A stretch of 64,000 nucleotides of DNA from Bacillota bacterium (GTDB taxonomy: Bacteria; Bacillota; Clostridia; Christensenellales; SZUA-584), in assembly GCA_023408075.1 (NCBI GenBank), contig JAEYKW010000031.1, forward strand, positions 4,595 through 68,594, given 5' to 3'. The notes beneath the pieces are model-generated. The model did not search any database. It saw only the letters and a list, made by a program, of their open reading frames with translations, and was not told where the DNA came from. How positions within the stretch are numbered: position 1 is the stretch's first letter; each line of letters opens with the position of its first letter. The translations under genes were made by a program, and so were the position numbers. Shown in pieces: positions 8,559-17,654 of the stretch.

Positions 8559-10253
8559 ATGGATTATAAGCAAGCAATAGCAGACACAGTGGCGAAAGCC
8601 TCAGGCATAAGCGCGGAGGAGCTTTTGCCGCTGATAGAAATACCTGCCGATTCGGCGATGGGGGACTATGCGTTTCCGTGCTTCAAGCTCGCCAAAGAGC
8701 TGCGCAAGGCGCCGCCGATGATTGCGGCGGATATCAGTGAAAAGCTTGAAAAACCGGATTTCATTGCGGGCGTGCAGGTGGTGGGCGCATACATCAATTT
8801 CTTCTTGAATAAGCAGCGATACATTGAATATGTGCTGCAGCACATTGCCGCTCTGGACGGCAGCTACGGCAGCAGCAAGGCGGGCGAAGGGAAGACTGTC
8901 TGTATTGACTATTCGTCCATCAACATCGCAAAGCCTTTTCATATCGGGCATCTGTCTACCACCGTCATCGGCAATTCGCTTTACCGCATCTACGGCTATT
9001 TGGGATATAAGCCCGTGGGCATCAACCACCTCGGCGATTGGGGTACGCAGTTCGGCAAGCTCATCACGGCATATAAAAAGTGGGGCAGTAAAGAGGATAT
9101 TGAAAAGAACGCAATCAATGCGATGCTCGAGCTGTATGTGCGGTTTCATGATGAAGCCGAAAAAGACGAGAGCCTTAACGACGAAGGCCGCGCGTGGTTC
9201 AAGAAAATTGAGGACGGCGACGCCGAGGCGCTTGAGATATTCAACTGGTTCAAGGAGCTGACGCTCAAAGAGGTCAGCGTGATATACGATATGCTCGGCG
9301 TCAAGTTCGACAGCTATGCGGGAGAAAGCTTCTATAACGACAAAATGCAACCCGTGATAGACGAGCTCAAGGAAAAGAATCTTCTCGAGTTCTCCGACGG
9401 AGCTTTTGTGGTGCGGCTCGGCGATGAGATGCCGCCGTGCGTGATACTCAAATCGGACGGAGCGACGCTGTATTCCACGCGCGATCTCGCCGCCGCGTTT
9501 TATCGCAAGAACACATATAATTTTGATAAATGCCTTTATGTGGTCGCGTATCAACAGAACCTGCATTTCAAGCAGTGGTTCAAGGTGGTGGAGATGATGG
9601 GTTACGGTTGGGCAAAGGACCTCGAGCATGTCGCATTCGGCATGGTGTCGCTTGAGGACGGCACGCTCTCCACGCGCAAGGGTAAAGTTGTCTTTTTGCA
9701 GGATGTACTCAGTAAAGCCGTGGAAAAGACGCTGTCGATCATCAAAGAGAAGTCTCCGAATCTCGAAAACAAGGAAGATGTGGCGAGATCGGTCGGCGTG
9801 GGTGCCGTCGTGTTTGATACGCTGTCCTCCGCGCGGATCAAGGACATCACATTTTCGTTCGACCGGGTGCTCAATTTCGACGGCGAGACGGGGCCCTACG
9901 TGCAGTATACGCACGCGCGCTGCGCAAGCCTGCTGAGGCGTGCGGAATTCGACTGGGCGGCGGCAGACAAGGATTATTCGGCTCTGAATAACGAGGAAGC
10001 GTTTGCGGCGGCCAAGCTGCTTTACGCGTTTCCCGAAACGGTGCAAAAGGCCTGCGAGAAAAACGAGCCCTACCTGATCACACGGCACACGATTGAGCTT
10101 GCCAAAGCGATGAACAGGTTTTACTACGAGCACAGGATTATCGACGAGGACGCGGCCAAAACGGCAGCGCGCCTTGCATTGACAGACAGCGTGAAGCAGG
10201 TGATTAAAACGGGGCTATGGCTGATCGGCGTGGATGCGCCCGATAGAATGTAG
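8559..10253 (+). CDS. argS: Arginyl-tRNA synthetase
   Basis: A 564-residue class I synthetase that charges tRNA-Arg. It has the N-terminal Arg_S domain, the HIGH motif (HIGHL, residues 128-132) inside SINIAKPFHIGHLSTT, the STRKG motif that replaces KMSKS in most ArgRS, and a C-terminal DALR anticodon-binding domain beginning near ETGPYVQYTHAR. Length is typical of the Firmicute form. The ATG follows GAAGG. Its own promoter lies upstream and there is no T-box leader. Confidence 0.97.
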   Translation: MDYKQAIADTVAKASGISAEELLPLIEIPADSAMGDYAFPCFKLAKELRKAPPMIAADISEKLEKPDFIAGVQVVGAYINFFLNKQRYIEYVLQHIAALDGSYGSSKAGEGKTVCIDYSSINIAKPFHIGHLSTTVIGNSLYRIYGYLGYKPVGINHLGDWGTQFGKLITAYKKWGSKEDIEKNAINAMLELYVRFHDEAEKDESLNDEGRAWFKKIEDGDAEALEIFNWFKELTLKEVSVIYDMLGVKFDSYAGESFYNDKMQPVIDELKEKNLLEFSDGAFVVRLGDEMPPCVILKSDGATLYSTRDLAAAFYRKNTYNFDKCLYVVAYQQNLHFKQWFKVVEMMGYGWAKDLEHVAFGMVSLEDGTLSTRKGKVVFLQDVLSKAVEKTLSIIKEKSPNLENKEDVARSVGVGAVVFDTLSSARIKDITFSFDRVLNFDGETGPYVQYTHARCASLLRRAEFDWAAADKDYSALNNEEAFAAAKLLYAFPETVQKACEKNEPYLITRHTIELAKAMNRFYYEHRIIDEDAAKTAARLALTDSVKQVIKTGLWLIGVDAPDRM

Positions 10254-10609
10254 CCTGTGCGGCATACGCGGCTAAACACGGATGACAACAGGAGCGGCTG
10301 ATCAAAATGATTTGCCGCTTTAATTTTGCCTTTGCAGTGCCATATGGCAGCAATGTTCAGCAACGACATGATTCCTAAAATGAAATTTGTTTCGGCGGCT
10401 TACATACGGCTGGGCGACCGCTGACTCTGACTGTCATAAGCTGAACATCTGCAACTTGATTTCAATATAAACGATCCTCAAACAGAGAAACGGGCCGTAT
10501 TTCGATTTTATCGCCTGTTTTTGTAAAAAAAACCGCACTTATATTGTCCCACTGTCTGTTTTATGAGATAATACGGATTAGATTTTGATTTGAAATTTAA
10601 GAGGTAGTT
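10254..10609. other. Intergenic region between argS and serS
   Basis: No open frame here has a ribosome site or family features. A weak terminator-like hairpin (AGCGGC 10293-10298 with GCCGCT 10314-10319, then TTAATTTT) may end argS transcription. The right end holds the serS promoter. I looked for a T-box sequence (TGGNACCGCG) because serS often has one and found none. Confidence 0.6.
10544..10572 (+). promoter_or_regulatory. Promoter of serS
   Basis: TTGTCC (10544-10549), 17 bases, GATAAT (10567-10572), 38 bases before the serS start codon. Confidence 0.5.
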
Positions 10610-11869
10610 ATGCTGGACATCAAAAGGATAAGGACAGTACCCGAGCAAGTCGGTGCCAATCTTGCAAAACGCGGTGTGACAGGTGTTGTGGAGCAGGTCG
10701 CCGAGCTCGACGAGCAGCGCCGCACGCTGATTGTCAAAACCGAGAATTTAAAGGCGCAGCGCAATGAGGTCTCCAAACAGGTCCCGATAAAGAAAAAAAC
10801 GGGAGAAGACGTGGAGGCTCTTTTTGCCGAGATGAAACAGGTTGCGGACGATATCAAAGCCTTGGATGCGGAGCTTGCCGTGATCGATGCCAAAATAAAC
10901 GACATACTGATGTCAACCCCCAACGAGCCGCTGGGTGACGTCCCCGTGGGCCTCAGCGATGCGGACAATGTGGAAATCAGGCGCTGGGGCGAGCCGCGTT
11001 CTTTTGAATTTGAGCCCAAGGCGCATTGGGATATCGGGACATCGCTGGGTATACTCGATTTTGAAACGGCAGCCAAGGTGACGGGCGCTCGCTTTGTGTT
11101 TTATAAAGGCCTCGGAAGCCGCATGGAACGCAGTCTCATCAGCTTTATGATCGATACGCATACGCTCGGCGGCCCATATACCGAGGTGTTTCCGCCGTTT
11201 ATGGTGCACCGCAATTCCATGCAGGGAACAGGCCAGCTGCCCAAATTTGAGGAAGATGCGTTCAGCGTGAAAAATACCGATTATTTTCTGATTCCTACGG
11301 CCGAGGTGCCGGTGACCAATATGTACCGCGAGAGCATCATGGAGACGCTGCCGGTTTATCATACCGCATACAGCGCGTGTTTTCGTGCCGAGGCGGGCAG
11401 CGCCGGGCGTGATACGCGCGGACTGATTCGCGTCCACCAATTCAACAAGGTGGAGCTTGTGAAGTTTGTGCGACCGGAGGACTCGGAAAACGAGCTGCAG
11501 AGCCTTGTGCAGGATGCGGAGAAGGTGCTTCAAAGGCTGGGCCTGCCGTACCGCGTGGTTCAGCTCTGCACGGGAGACCTTGGCTTCTCTTCGGCAAAAA
11601 CATATGATCTTGAGGTTTGGATGCCGAGCTACAACCGCTATGTGGAGATATCGTCCTGCTCGAATTTCGTTGATTTTCAAGCCCGGCGTGCGGGCATTCG
11701 TTATCGGGCAGACGACAAAAAGAACGCGTTTGTGCATACGCTCAACGGCAGCGGCGTGGCGATTGGCCGGACTGTCGCGGCGATACTCGAGAACTATCAG
11801 CGAGCCGACGGCAGCGTGGATGTGCCTGAGGCGTTAAAAGACTATATGAAGACAGGCGTCATTATTTAA
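10610..11869 (+). CDS. serS: Seryl-tRNA synthetase
   Basis: A 419-residue class II synthetase that charges tRNA-Ser (and tRNA-Sec where present). The start MLDIKRIRTVPEQV, the N-terminal coiled-coil arm (about residues 25-105), motif 2 (FRAEAGSAGRDTRGLIRVHQF) and motif 3 (NGSGVAIGRTVAAILENYQ) are all present. Length is normal. The ATG follows GAGG. It is probably a single-gene unit with the next small gene close behind. Confidence 0.97.
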   Translation: MLDIKRIRTVPEQVGANLAKRGVTGVVEQVAELDEQRRTLIVKTENLKAQRNEVSKQVPIKKKTGEDVEALFAEMKQVADDIKALDAELAVIDAKINDILMSTPNEPLGDVPVGLSDADNVEIRRWGEPRSFEFEPKAHWDIGTSLGILDFETAAKVTGARFVFYKGLGSRMERSLISFMIDTHTLGGPYTEVFPPFMVHRNSMQGTGQLPKFEEDAFSVKNTDYFLIPTAEVPVTNMYRESIMETLPVYHTAYSACFRAEAGSAGRDTRGLIRVHQFNKVELVKFVRPEDSENELQSLVQDAEKVLQRLGLPYRVVQLCTGDLGFSSAKTYDLEVWMPSYNRYVEISSCSNFVDFQARRAGIRYRADDKKNAFVHTLNGSGVAIGRTVAAILENYQRADGSVDVPEALKDYMKTGVII

Positions 11870-11922
11870 GAGCGGTATGGGGAGAACACATTTTTCTCAT
11901 GCACTTTTTTAGGAGGTTTTAG

Positions 11923-12339
11923 ATGGAAGAAAGAAAAAACAATGACAACGCAGAGATTTCAAGCTCGAAAAGGCCGGCACCTTCCAGCATTAAGGTCAAT
12001 GTGCGCCCGCGCATAGCGTTTGACGAAGTTGATATTAAAAGAAACCGGGAGATTCCCAAAGGCCTGCTGGCTGGGCTGATTGCCGTGGGGTCGCTGCTCG
12101 TGGTGGGCGTTATTGTGGTGGGTGTGCTGTTGGTCACACAGCCCAAAGCGGCTGCGGCTGTTGATACCGTGCCTGCGGCATCCCAAATGGCGGAGCCCGA
12201 TGCCACGCCTTCGGCCACACCGGAACCCACGCCGTCTCCGACGCCCGTGCCGACCACACCGCCCGAGGAAAGCGACGATTTAAGCTCTATTTTCGAAGCG
12301 CCATCAAATCCGATACTCGAAGAGTCCCAAAATCAATGA
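11923..12339 (+). CDS. Single-pass membrane protein with Pro/Thr-rich tail
   Basis: A 138-residue protein of no recognised family. It has a charged cytoplasmic N terminus (about 45 residues), one membrane helix (GLLAGLIAVGSLLVVGVIVV, about residues 47-67) and an extracytoplasmic tail of Pro-Thr-Ala-Glu repeats near residues 88-110. The ATG follows AGGAGG. The same style of Pro-Thr stalk occurs in the two neighbouring minus-strand envelope proteins, but here no globular domain follows the stalk. Function unknown. Confidence 0.75.
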   Translation: MEERKNNDNAEISSSKRPAPSSIKVNVRPRIAFDEVDIKRNREIPKGLLAGLIAVGSLLVVGVIVVGVLLVTQPKAAAAVDTVPAASQMAEPDATPSATPEPTPSPTPVPTTPPEESDDLSSIFEAPSNPILEESQNQ

Positions 12340-12353
12340 ATTAGCAAACAAAA

Positions 12354-12380
12354 ATGGCTGCCAATCGGCAGCCATTTATT
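12354..12380. terminator. Bidirectional intrinsic terminator
   Basis: ATGGCTGCC (12354-12362) pairs with GGCAGCCAT (12367-12375) around a four-base loop. T-rich sequence follows on the plus strand and A-rich sequence precedes it, so it can end both converging transcripts. Confidence 0.8.
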
Positions 12381-12391
12381 TCATTATACGG

Positions 12392-13360
12392 TTACTGCTC
12401 AGTGATCAGGTCCGTTTCCCCGAACATCAGCGTATCGGGCACGGGGCGTTGGCCGGTTGTGGAGCCCTCGTATTTGCTGATGTTTTCACCCATAAAGCTC
12501 ATGGCTGCAGATTTGCCGCCGTCTAAATTATAAGCCACCTGACAGTGATATGATGCAAAAAGGTCTGCAAGCTCCGGGAATGTCATCCCCTTGCTGTATT
12601 TAGACTGCCGTCCGTCCACCACGACAAGCAGGTAATGGTAAGGCTCAATCATGCCGACGGCAGTACGCGGGTTCTTTTCGGCAAGATGGATTTTGTCCAG
12701 GCCCTCCTCTATGACGCCGTCGTTTATCAGCGTCGGACCGAACGAGTATGAGTTCTTGACGCCTTGGGCGACCAGCTCGTCCGCTGAGATTTCACCCGGC
12801 CTGAATATTTTCATCGTGCCGTTCGGCATAAAGGCCAGCGTGTCTTGCTTGTCATCATCGACGCAGACAATACTGTCACGGATGATCACACCTTTGGGGT
12901 CCTCGGGGTGGTCTTTTAAAAAGTCGCCGTTCACCGCAATCACAGCTTTATAAATCCGAGCGATTTCATAAACGCCGATATTTTTGGCATTCGGTTTGCC
13001 CGGAACGGATAAACCGCCGCGCTCTGCTACGCCTTCCTTGAAACGAATATCGGCTGCGAAATAGGTGATGGTGTTTTCCTCATCAGTGACACGGGTCACA
13101 TCGATATAAAGGGAAGGCGACCGGTAAAGCCAATGGCCGCCGTCCGCATCTGCGGTGACTTCTTCTTCGGCAGTAAAGTATGGATCAGGCGTCGGTTCCG
13201 GTGTCGGCTCCGGCGTTGGCTCGGGTGTGGGTGACGGAGTCGGTTCGGGCGTGGCTTCAGGCGTCGGTTGGGTTGTCACAATAACTTGCGGCTCGCTTAC
13301 GCACGCGCTGAATGATAATATGAAAACCAGACAAAGCAACAGTATCAACAGTTTCTTCAT
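12392..13360 (-). CDS. Phosphodiester glycosidase (NAGPA/DUF2233) lipoprotein
   Basis: A 322-residue lipoprotein. The signal peptide ends in a lipobox-like SFSAC, then a stalk of (Pro-Glu/Thr-Pro-Thr) repeats near residues 34-60, then a NAGPA/DUF2233 domain. The domain shows AVIAVNGDFL, RTAVGMIEPYHYLLVVVDGR and YNLDGGKSAAMSF, the characteristic glycine-rich end motif. Relatives cleave phosphodiester-linked sugars in envelope polymers; the substrate here is unknown. An AGGAGG-type site lies before the ATG. Confidence 0.85.
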   Translation of the reverse strand: MKKLLILLLCLVFILSFSACVSEPQVIVTTQPTPEATPEPTPSPTPEPTPEPTPEPTPDPYFTAEEEVTADADGGHWLYRSPSLYIDVTRVTDEENTITYFAADIRFKEGVAERGGLSVPGKPNAKNIGVYEIARIYKAVIAVNGDFLKDHPEDPKGVIIRDSIVCVDDDKQDTLAFMPNGTMKIFRPGEISADELVAQGVKNSYSFGPTLINDGVIEEGLDKIHLAEKNPRTAVGMIEPYHYLLVVVDGRQSKYSKGMTFPELADLFASYHCQVAYNLDGGKSAAMSFMGENISKYEGSTTGQRPVPDTLMFGETDLITEQ

Positions 13361-13482
13361 AAAAACCTCCGAAAAAGTAGCTCACACATTATACCATATC
13401 CGATAAGCTTTTAAGAGAAAAAAATTTGTAAACAAAAGATGCCCCACTCAATAAAGAATGGGGCAGTCCGTCCGTTTGATTC

Positions 13483-14205
13483 TTATCCGAAATACTTTGC
13501 CGGGTCTTTGTATTCACCGTTAACGATGTATTCAAAATGCAGATGGTATGAGAGATCGAGCTCTTTGGGCATTTCGCCGATTTTGCCGATCTGCTGGCCC
13601 GCATTCACCTTATCGCCTTTGTTGACGCTCATTTCTCCAAGGCCCGCATACACGGTGGAGACCTTATCGGAATGGGATATGATAATCACACCGCCGTCGG
13701 ACTCATCCGCATAAACATCCTGCACAGTGCCGGATAGTGCGGCGATAACAGGCGCGTCTTTTTCAGCCTGAATGTCAACGCCGTTGTGTGTGGCCCAGAT
13801 ATTGAGCGAAGCAAAGAACACGAGTTCATCACCCGAGAAGGAATTGATGACCTTGCCGTCAACAGGCTTCTTGAGCGAGATCGAACCGCTCCCGTTGCTG
13901 TTGCCCTTGGCAGACGGCTTGGGAGTGGGAGATGGCGTCGGGGCCGGCGTCATTGTCGGCGCGGGCGTTTGGCTGGCTCTCGCCATTTCCTCTTCAAGCG
14001 AAGGCACATCGATTAATGAGACATCGGTGCCCGAGTCTTCGGGGACGTTCTCGTCGGGGCGCGGCCAGGCCACGAGCGCTGTAATGCCGGCGGCGACCAC
14101 GCATAAAAATATAAGGACATATAATCCCTGTTTCTGAAAAAATGTTTTGACGGATTGCTTGTTGATCTTGCCGGAAACCTTATCTTTGATGTTTTTAAAA
14201 TTCAT
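13483..14205 (-). CDS. spoIIQ: M23 (LytM) peptidase-like protein, SpoIIQ
   Basis: A 240-residue protein with a cytoplasmic tail, one membrane helix (about residues 28-48), a Pro-Thr-rich stalk (80-97) and a LytM domain (about 112-239). All metal ligands are present: His140 and Asp144 (HNGVD) and His221/His223 (HLH). In sporulation SpoIIQ on the forespore side binds SpoIIIAH across the intermembrane space. The assignment rests on gene order murA-spoIID-M23, as in Bacillus and Clostridia. The start at 14205 is chosen for its GGAGGTG site. Confidence 0.82.
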   Translation of the reverse strand: MNFKNIKDKVSGKINKQSVKTFFQKQGLYVLIFLCVVAAGITALVAWPRPDENVPEDSGTDVSLIDVPSLEEEMARASQTPAPTMTPAPTPSPTPKPSAKGNSNGSGSISLKKPVDGKVINSFSGDELVFFASLNIWATHNGVDIQAEKDAPVIAALSGTVQDVYADESDGGVIIISHSDKVSTVYAGLGEMSVNKGDKVNAGQQIGKIGEMPKELDLSYHLHFEYIVNGEYKDPAKYFG

Positions 14206-14245
14206 TGTTTCACACCTCCACACTTTCATCTTTCCCATAATTGCG

Positions 14246-14286
14246 CAAAAAAATACAGAGCCGCAAAAAATGCTGCGACTCTGTAT
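14246..14286 (-). terminator. Intrinsic terminator after spoIID
   Basis: ACAGAG with an internal CGC pairs with GCG plus CTCTGT between 14255 and 14284. On the minus strand it is followed by a run of seven T. It separates spoIID from the M23 gene, which therefore probably has its own promoter or relies on read-through. Confidence 0.75.
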
Positions 14287-14309
14287 ATAGAGGAACTATG
14301 AACGTATAT

Positions 14310-15308
14310 CTATTGGACAGTGACACCCGTGAAATAGTGCTTTAAAATCTCGATATAATCGGTGCCACTCTTGGCCATTGCATTGGCACCCGTTTGGCTC
14401 ATGCCCACACCGTGGCCAAAGCCGACCGTAGAAAATGTGACGCCGTTGTCTTCTTCAACCGTAAAGTTTGCCGAATTGAGCCCGAATATCTCTCTGATCT
14501 CGCGTCCCGTAAAGGTCTCATTCCCAACAACGACGCTTTGTACGCGGCCGCTGTCAAAACGCACGATGCTGCCGACGAGCGCGCCCGAATCGAAGCGGAT
14601 GCTCGGGGAAAAAGCGGTCATTTTGCTGATGAAATCATCGCGGCTGACGGACACCTTTCCGTAATAATGCGAGGATGATTCTTCGCCTTCGCTGTCAACG
14701 CTGACAAGGTAAGGAAGCGCTTCGCCGTAGACATTCTCGCTGTTCTCCGTCCGGCCCCCTGCGGATGCATGGAAGAAAACCTGTATCTCCTGCCCGTCGT
14801 AATAGATCATTTCTCCGGCGGTTTCATGGACGGCATCAACGACTTTCTGTGTGTAGAGCGACGCATCGGCACCCCAGTTCTCGGACATCTCTTCAGGTGT
14901 CATATAGGCCTGACAATGGCTGCTTTCGCCGCAGATATCCGCGCCCGGATGCGCCGAGCAGCCTCCGTGGTCCTTCTTGTACTGCGTGTAGGTGCGTGCG
15001 GCCACTGCCTGCGCTTTGAGCGCTTCAATCTCGTAAGAGGCGGGCATTTCTGCCGCAACAACGCCGACAAGATATTCTTCCATCGGCATTTTTTTGAGAT
15101 CACCGTCTATCCATACGGTGATTTCATCCGATTCCGGCAGTTTGGAAATACTGAACTCAATGTCCGGAACCGAATTGCCGGTGACTGGATCAGAATTTTT
15201 TTTGACGGTTAAAGCCGGGAAAACCACAGCAATCAGTATGAAGACGATAATCGCAATAATCAGGGCGCTCTCGCGGCTCAGGCCGCGCCCTCTTCTGAAC
15301 AAATGCAT
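14310..15308 (-). CDS. spoIID: Stage II sporulation protein D (lytic transglycosylase)
   Basis: A 332-residue peptidoglycan glycosidase of the engulfment machinery, anchored by an N-terminal helix (about residues 15-33). The SpoIID domain shows MPMEEYLVGVVAAEMPASYE with the catalytic Glu in the AAEMP motif, then ALKAQAVAARTY, YDGQEIQVFFHASAGGRTE and GFGHGVGMSQTGANAMA. Length matches the family. The ATG has AAAGGAG only three bases upstream; an in-frame TTG six bases later has better spacing. It lies directly downstream of murA, as in Bacillus. Confidence 0.95.
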   Translation of the reverse strand: MHLFRRGRGLSRESALIIAIIVFILIAVVFPALTVKKNSDPVTGNSVPDIEFSISKLPESDEITVWIDGDLKKMPMEEYLVGVVAAEMPASYEIEALKAQAVAARTYTQYKKDHGGCSAHPGADICGESSHCQAYMTPEEMSENWGADASLYTQKVVDAVHETAGEMIYYDGQEIQVFFHASAGGRTENSENVYGEALPYLVSVDSEGEESSSHYYGKVSVSRDDFISKMTAFSPSIRFDSGALVGSIVRFDSGRVQSVVVGNETFTGREIREIFGLNSANFTVEEDNGVTFSTVGFGHGVGMSQTGANAMAKSGTDYIEILKHYFTGVTVQ

Positions 15309-15377
15309 ACACTCCTTTGTTTTGGGGAAGGCCAGCTTTCCTTCTCTTATAAAGCAGTGTATGCGCCTTCGCTTAGA

Positions 15378-16652
15378 TTATGACAGGCGGATGATGCGGG
15401 CCCCTAAACAGCACAATTTGTCCTCAAAATTTTCATATCCGCGGTCGAGATGATAGATATCGCTGATAATTGTGTCGCCTTTTGCAAACAGCCCCGCTAT
15501 GCAGAGCGCCGCACCCGCCCGAAGGTCTGTTGCTGTTACTTCCGCGCCGCAGAGGCAGCCGGAGCCGTTTATATAAGCCGTAGGACCCTGCACGGTGATA
15601 TCTGCGCCCATTTTTTTAAGCTCATCCACATGCAAAAAGCGGTTCTCAAATATCGTTTCGTTCACGCTGCTTCGGCCCTTGGCAAAGCAGCAGGCTGCCA
15701 TAAACGGCGCCTGCATGTCCGTCGGGAAACCCGGGTACGGTGACGAGACGATATCCATCGGGCGCGCACCGCGTCCGCGGATTTTTAAACCGCCTTCGAA
15801 GGGGAAGATTTCCGCACCCGCTTCAATCAGCTTGTCGCAGACGGGCTTTAAGTGAGCCGCGCTCGCGCGCAGCAAACTGACTTCTCCGCCGGTGACGGCG
15901 GCAGCCAGCATCAGCGTGCCTGCCTCAATGCGGTCGGAAATCGGCGTATAATCGGCGCCTGAAAGCGAATCGACACCGTGTATGACGATGCAGTCTGCCT
16001 GCGGCTCAATTTGTGCACCCATGGCGTTTAAAAAGTGGATGAGGTCAGTCACCTCCGGCTCCACGGCTGCGCCGTGAATCAGAGTGGTTCCTTCGGCGAG
16101 CGCCGCCGCCATAATGAGGTTCTCTGTGGCACCGACGGAAGGAAAACGCAAAAGTATTTCCGCACCGCGCAAGGGACGGCCCCATGCATGAACGTGACCG
16201 TTGACCGTGACGGATTTGGCACCCAGAGCGCGAAAGCCTTGTATGTGGATATCAATGGGGCGGCTGCCGATACGGCATCCGCCCGGCAGCGGCAGAGTTA
16301 CGCTGCCTTCGCGTGCGAGCATCGGCCCCATAAACAAAATGGACGCACGCAGACGCTCCATAATATTGGCTGCGGGAGAGGTGGTTTTGATGGATTTCGT
16401 CGTAATTGTAACGGAGTCGTCCGTCACGCTGACACGCGCGCCGAACGCTCTTAATAATGTAAACATGTTTTTCACGTCGCTGATGTCCGGCACTTTATGG
16501 ATGGTGACGGGCTCCGCAGTGAGCAGCGATGCCGCAAGTATCGGCAATACGGCGTTTTTGGATGTGCTGATGTCGCATTGGCCAAAAAGCGTACCGCCGC
16601 CCGTAATTTGGAGCCGCTTTCCGGGTTTTGTCGTTTGTGTCAAATTCGTCAT
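15378..16652 (-). CDS. murA: UDP-GlcNAc 1-carboxyvinyltransferase MurA
   Basis: A 424-residue enzyme of the first committed step of peptidoglycan synthesis: PEP plus UDP-GlcNAc gives enolpyruvyl-UDP-GlcNAc. The active-site cysteine is Cys126 in LPGGCRIGSRPID; the substrate-binding Lys-Asn pair is in STSKNAVLPI. Two pseudosymmetric EPSP-synthase-like domains fill the length. The ribosome site is weak. In Firmicutes the murA copy beside spoIID is the murAA type, which fits here. Confidence 0.95.
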   Translation of the reverse strand: MTNLTQTTKPGKRLQITGGGTLFGQCDISTSKNAVLPILAASLLTAEPVTIHKVPDISDVKNMFTLLRAFGARVSVTDDSVTITTKSIKTTSPAANIMERLRASILFMGPMLAREGSVTLPLPGGCRIGSRPIDIHIQGFRALGAKSVTVNGHVHAWGRPLRGAEILLRFPSVGATENLIMAAALAEGTTLIHGAAVEPEVTDLIHFLNAMGAQIEPQADCIVIHGVDSLSGADYTPISDRIEAGTLMLAAAVTGGEVSLLRASAAHLKPVCDKLIEAGAEIFPFEGGLKIRGRGARPMDIVSSPYPGFPTDMQAPFMAACCFAKGRSSVNETIFENRFLHVDELKKMGADITVQGPTAYINGSGCLCGAEVTATDLRAGAALCIAGLFAKGDTIISDIYHLDRGYENFEDKLCCLGARIIRLS

Positions 16653-16789
16653 AAACCGTTCCCTGCTTAAAAGATAACATTATTATTTGCGCACAATGCA
16701 AAATCATAGCCTGTAAAAATTGCAAGCGAATGCGATGGCTGAGCTTTTTAAGACACACAGAAATTGTAAAAAAATAATTAAAAAAGCGA

Positions 16790-16880
16790 TTGACAAAAGC
16801 AAAAAAAGGGATTAACATTACCCTATCAGATAGAACTCTATGACATAGTGCACAATGCGTTAGAACACTATCTGGAAGAG
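16790..16880 (+). promoter_or_regulatory. PadR operon promoter and operator region
   Basis: TTGACA (16790-16795), 17 bases, TAACAT (16813-16818). Directly downstream lie partly repeated dyads: CTATGACATAG (16838-16848), with an AGATAGAACTCTAT stretch before it and TTAGAACACTATCT after it. Placement over and after the start point fits autorepression by the PadR protein encoded next. Confidence 0.6.
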
Positions 16881-16901
16881 TAATAGAAGAAAGGTGGACA
16901 T

Positions 16902-17237
16902 ATGATCAGCAGCGATATTTTAAGAGGCCATCTGGATCCGATCATTTTGCGCCTGATCATGGAAAAAGACCGCTACGGTTATGAGATCAGCAAGGAGATA
17001 AGCAGCCGGACAGAGGACCGGTTTGCAATTAAAGAAGCCACACTGTATGCAGTGTTTCAGCGCTTGGAGAAGAAGGAGCTGATCACCTCGTATGAAGGAG
17101 ATGTATCGCTCGGCGGCAGGCGGCGTTATTACAGCATCACACCGCTCGGGCGCGCGTTTTTCCGGGAGGAAGTGGTTGAATGGCGCAAAACAAAAGAAAT
17201 TATCGATATTTTTATGGAAACGGAGGAGCGGAAATGA
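16902..17237 (+). CDS. PadR-family transcriptional regulator
   Basis: A 111-residue winged-helix repressor. The PadR signature is clear: ILRGHLDPIILRLI, DRYGYEISKEI, IKEATLYAVFQRLEKKELI and GGRRRYYSITPLG. It is the short PadR form with little C-terminal dimerisation helix. AAGGTGG precedes the ATG. Its stop overlaps the ATG of the HAAS gene (ATGA), so the pair is translationally coupled. Such regulators usually sense a small molecule or an envelope signal and repress their own operon. Confidence 0.95.
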   Translation: MISSDILRGHLDPIILRLIMEKDRYGYEISKEISSRTEDRFAIKEATLYAVFQRLEKKELITSYEGDVSLGGRRRYYSITPLGRAFFREEVVEWRKTKEIIDIFMETEERK

Positions 17238-17641
17238 AAACAGTTCAGGAGCATGTGGATGCGCTGTTTCGGGAAATACCCGACAGCGAACGCAAAGAAT
17301 CATTAAAAAGAGAAATCGTTGAGAACCTTCAGGAGAAGGTGAATGACCTTATAGCGCAGGGGAAGGCCGAGGAAGACGCAATTAACCGCGCGATTGTGGA
17401 GTTTGGGGATATCAGCGATATCCGGGATGAGCTTCGCAACCAGCAAATGCTGCCGATAAAAAGAAGCAGTGCAGGGCTGCAGCTTGGGTATTCGGTGGTG
17501 GGCAGCCTGCTCATCATCGGTCTGGTGCTGTTTATCAATCTGCATATTACACCCGGATTCCTCTGGTGCATTTTCCCGATATTCGGCGTGCTGTGGTGGC
17601 CGCTGTCCATGTTCTTCCGCTGGCTGAAGTACAGGAAGTAA
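17234..17641 (+). CDS. HAAS/permease-prefix domain membrane protein
   Basis: A 135-residue protein. Residues 1-70 form an all-helical HAAS-like (DUF1700-type) domain (EHVDALFREIPDSERKESL, then NDLIAQGKAEEDAINRAI and FGDISDIRDEL). Residues 84-131 hold two membrane helices ending in a TPGFLWCIFPIFGVLWWPLS segment. That tail is one copy of the unit repeated ten times in the next protein. The ATG overlaps the padR stop. Partner or signalling role with PadR and the repeat protein is inferred from this shared module. Confidence 0.85.
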   Translation: MKTVQEHVDALFREIPDSERKESLKREIVENLQEKVNDLIAQGKAEEDAINRAIVEFGDISDIRDELRNQQMLPIKRSSAGLQLGYSVVGSLLIIGLVLFINLHITPGFLWCIFPIFGVLWWPLSMFFRWLKYRK

Positions 17642-17654
17642 GAGAGGTTATATC

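Noticed and set aside
8601..10133. A 510-codon open frame on the minus strand across argS
   Set aside because: It is antisense to a clear synthetase, has no ribosome site or family pattern, and is a by-product of codon bias.
10254..10609. T-box riboswitch before serS
   Set aside because: The conserved T-box sequence and terminator/antiterminator pair are absent; only a weak terminator and a promoter are present.
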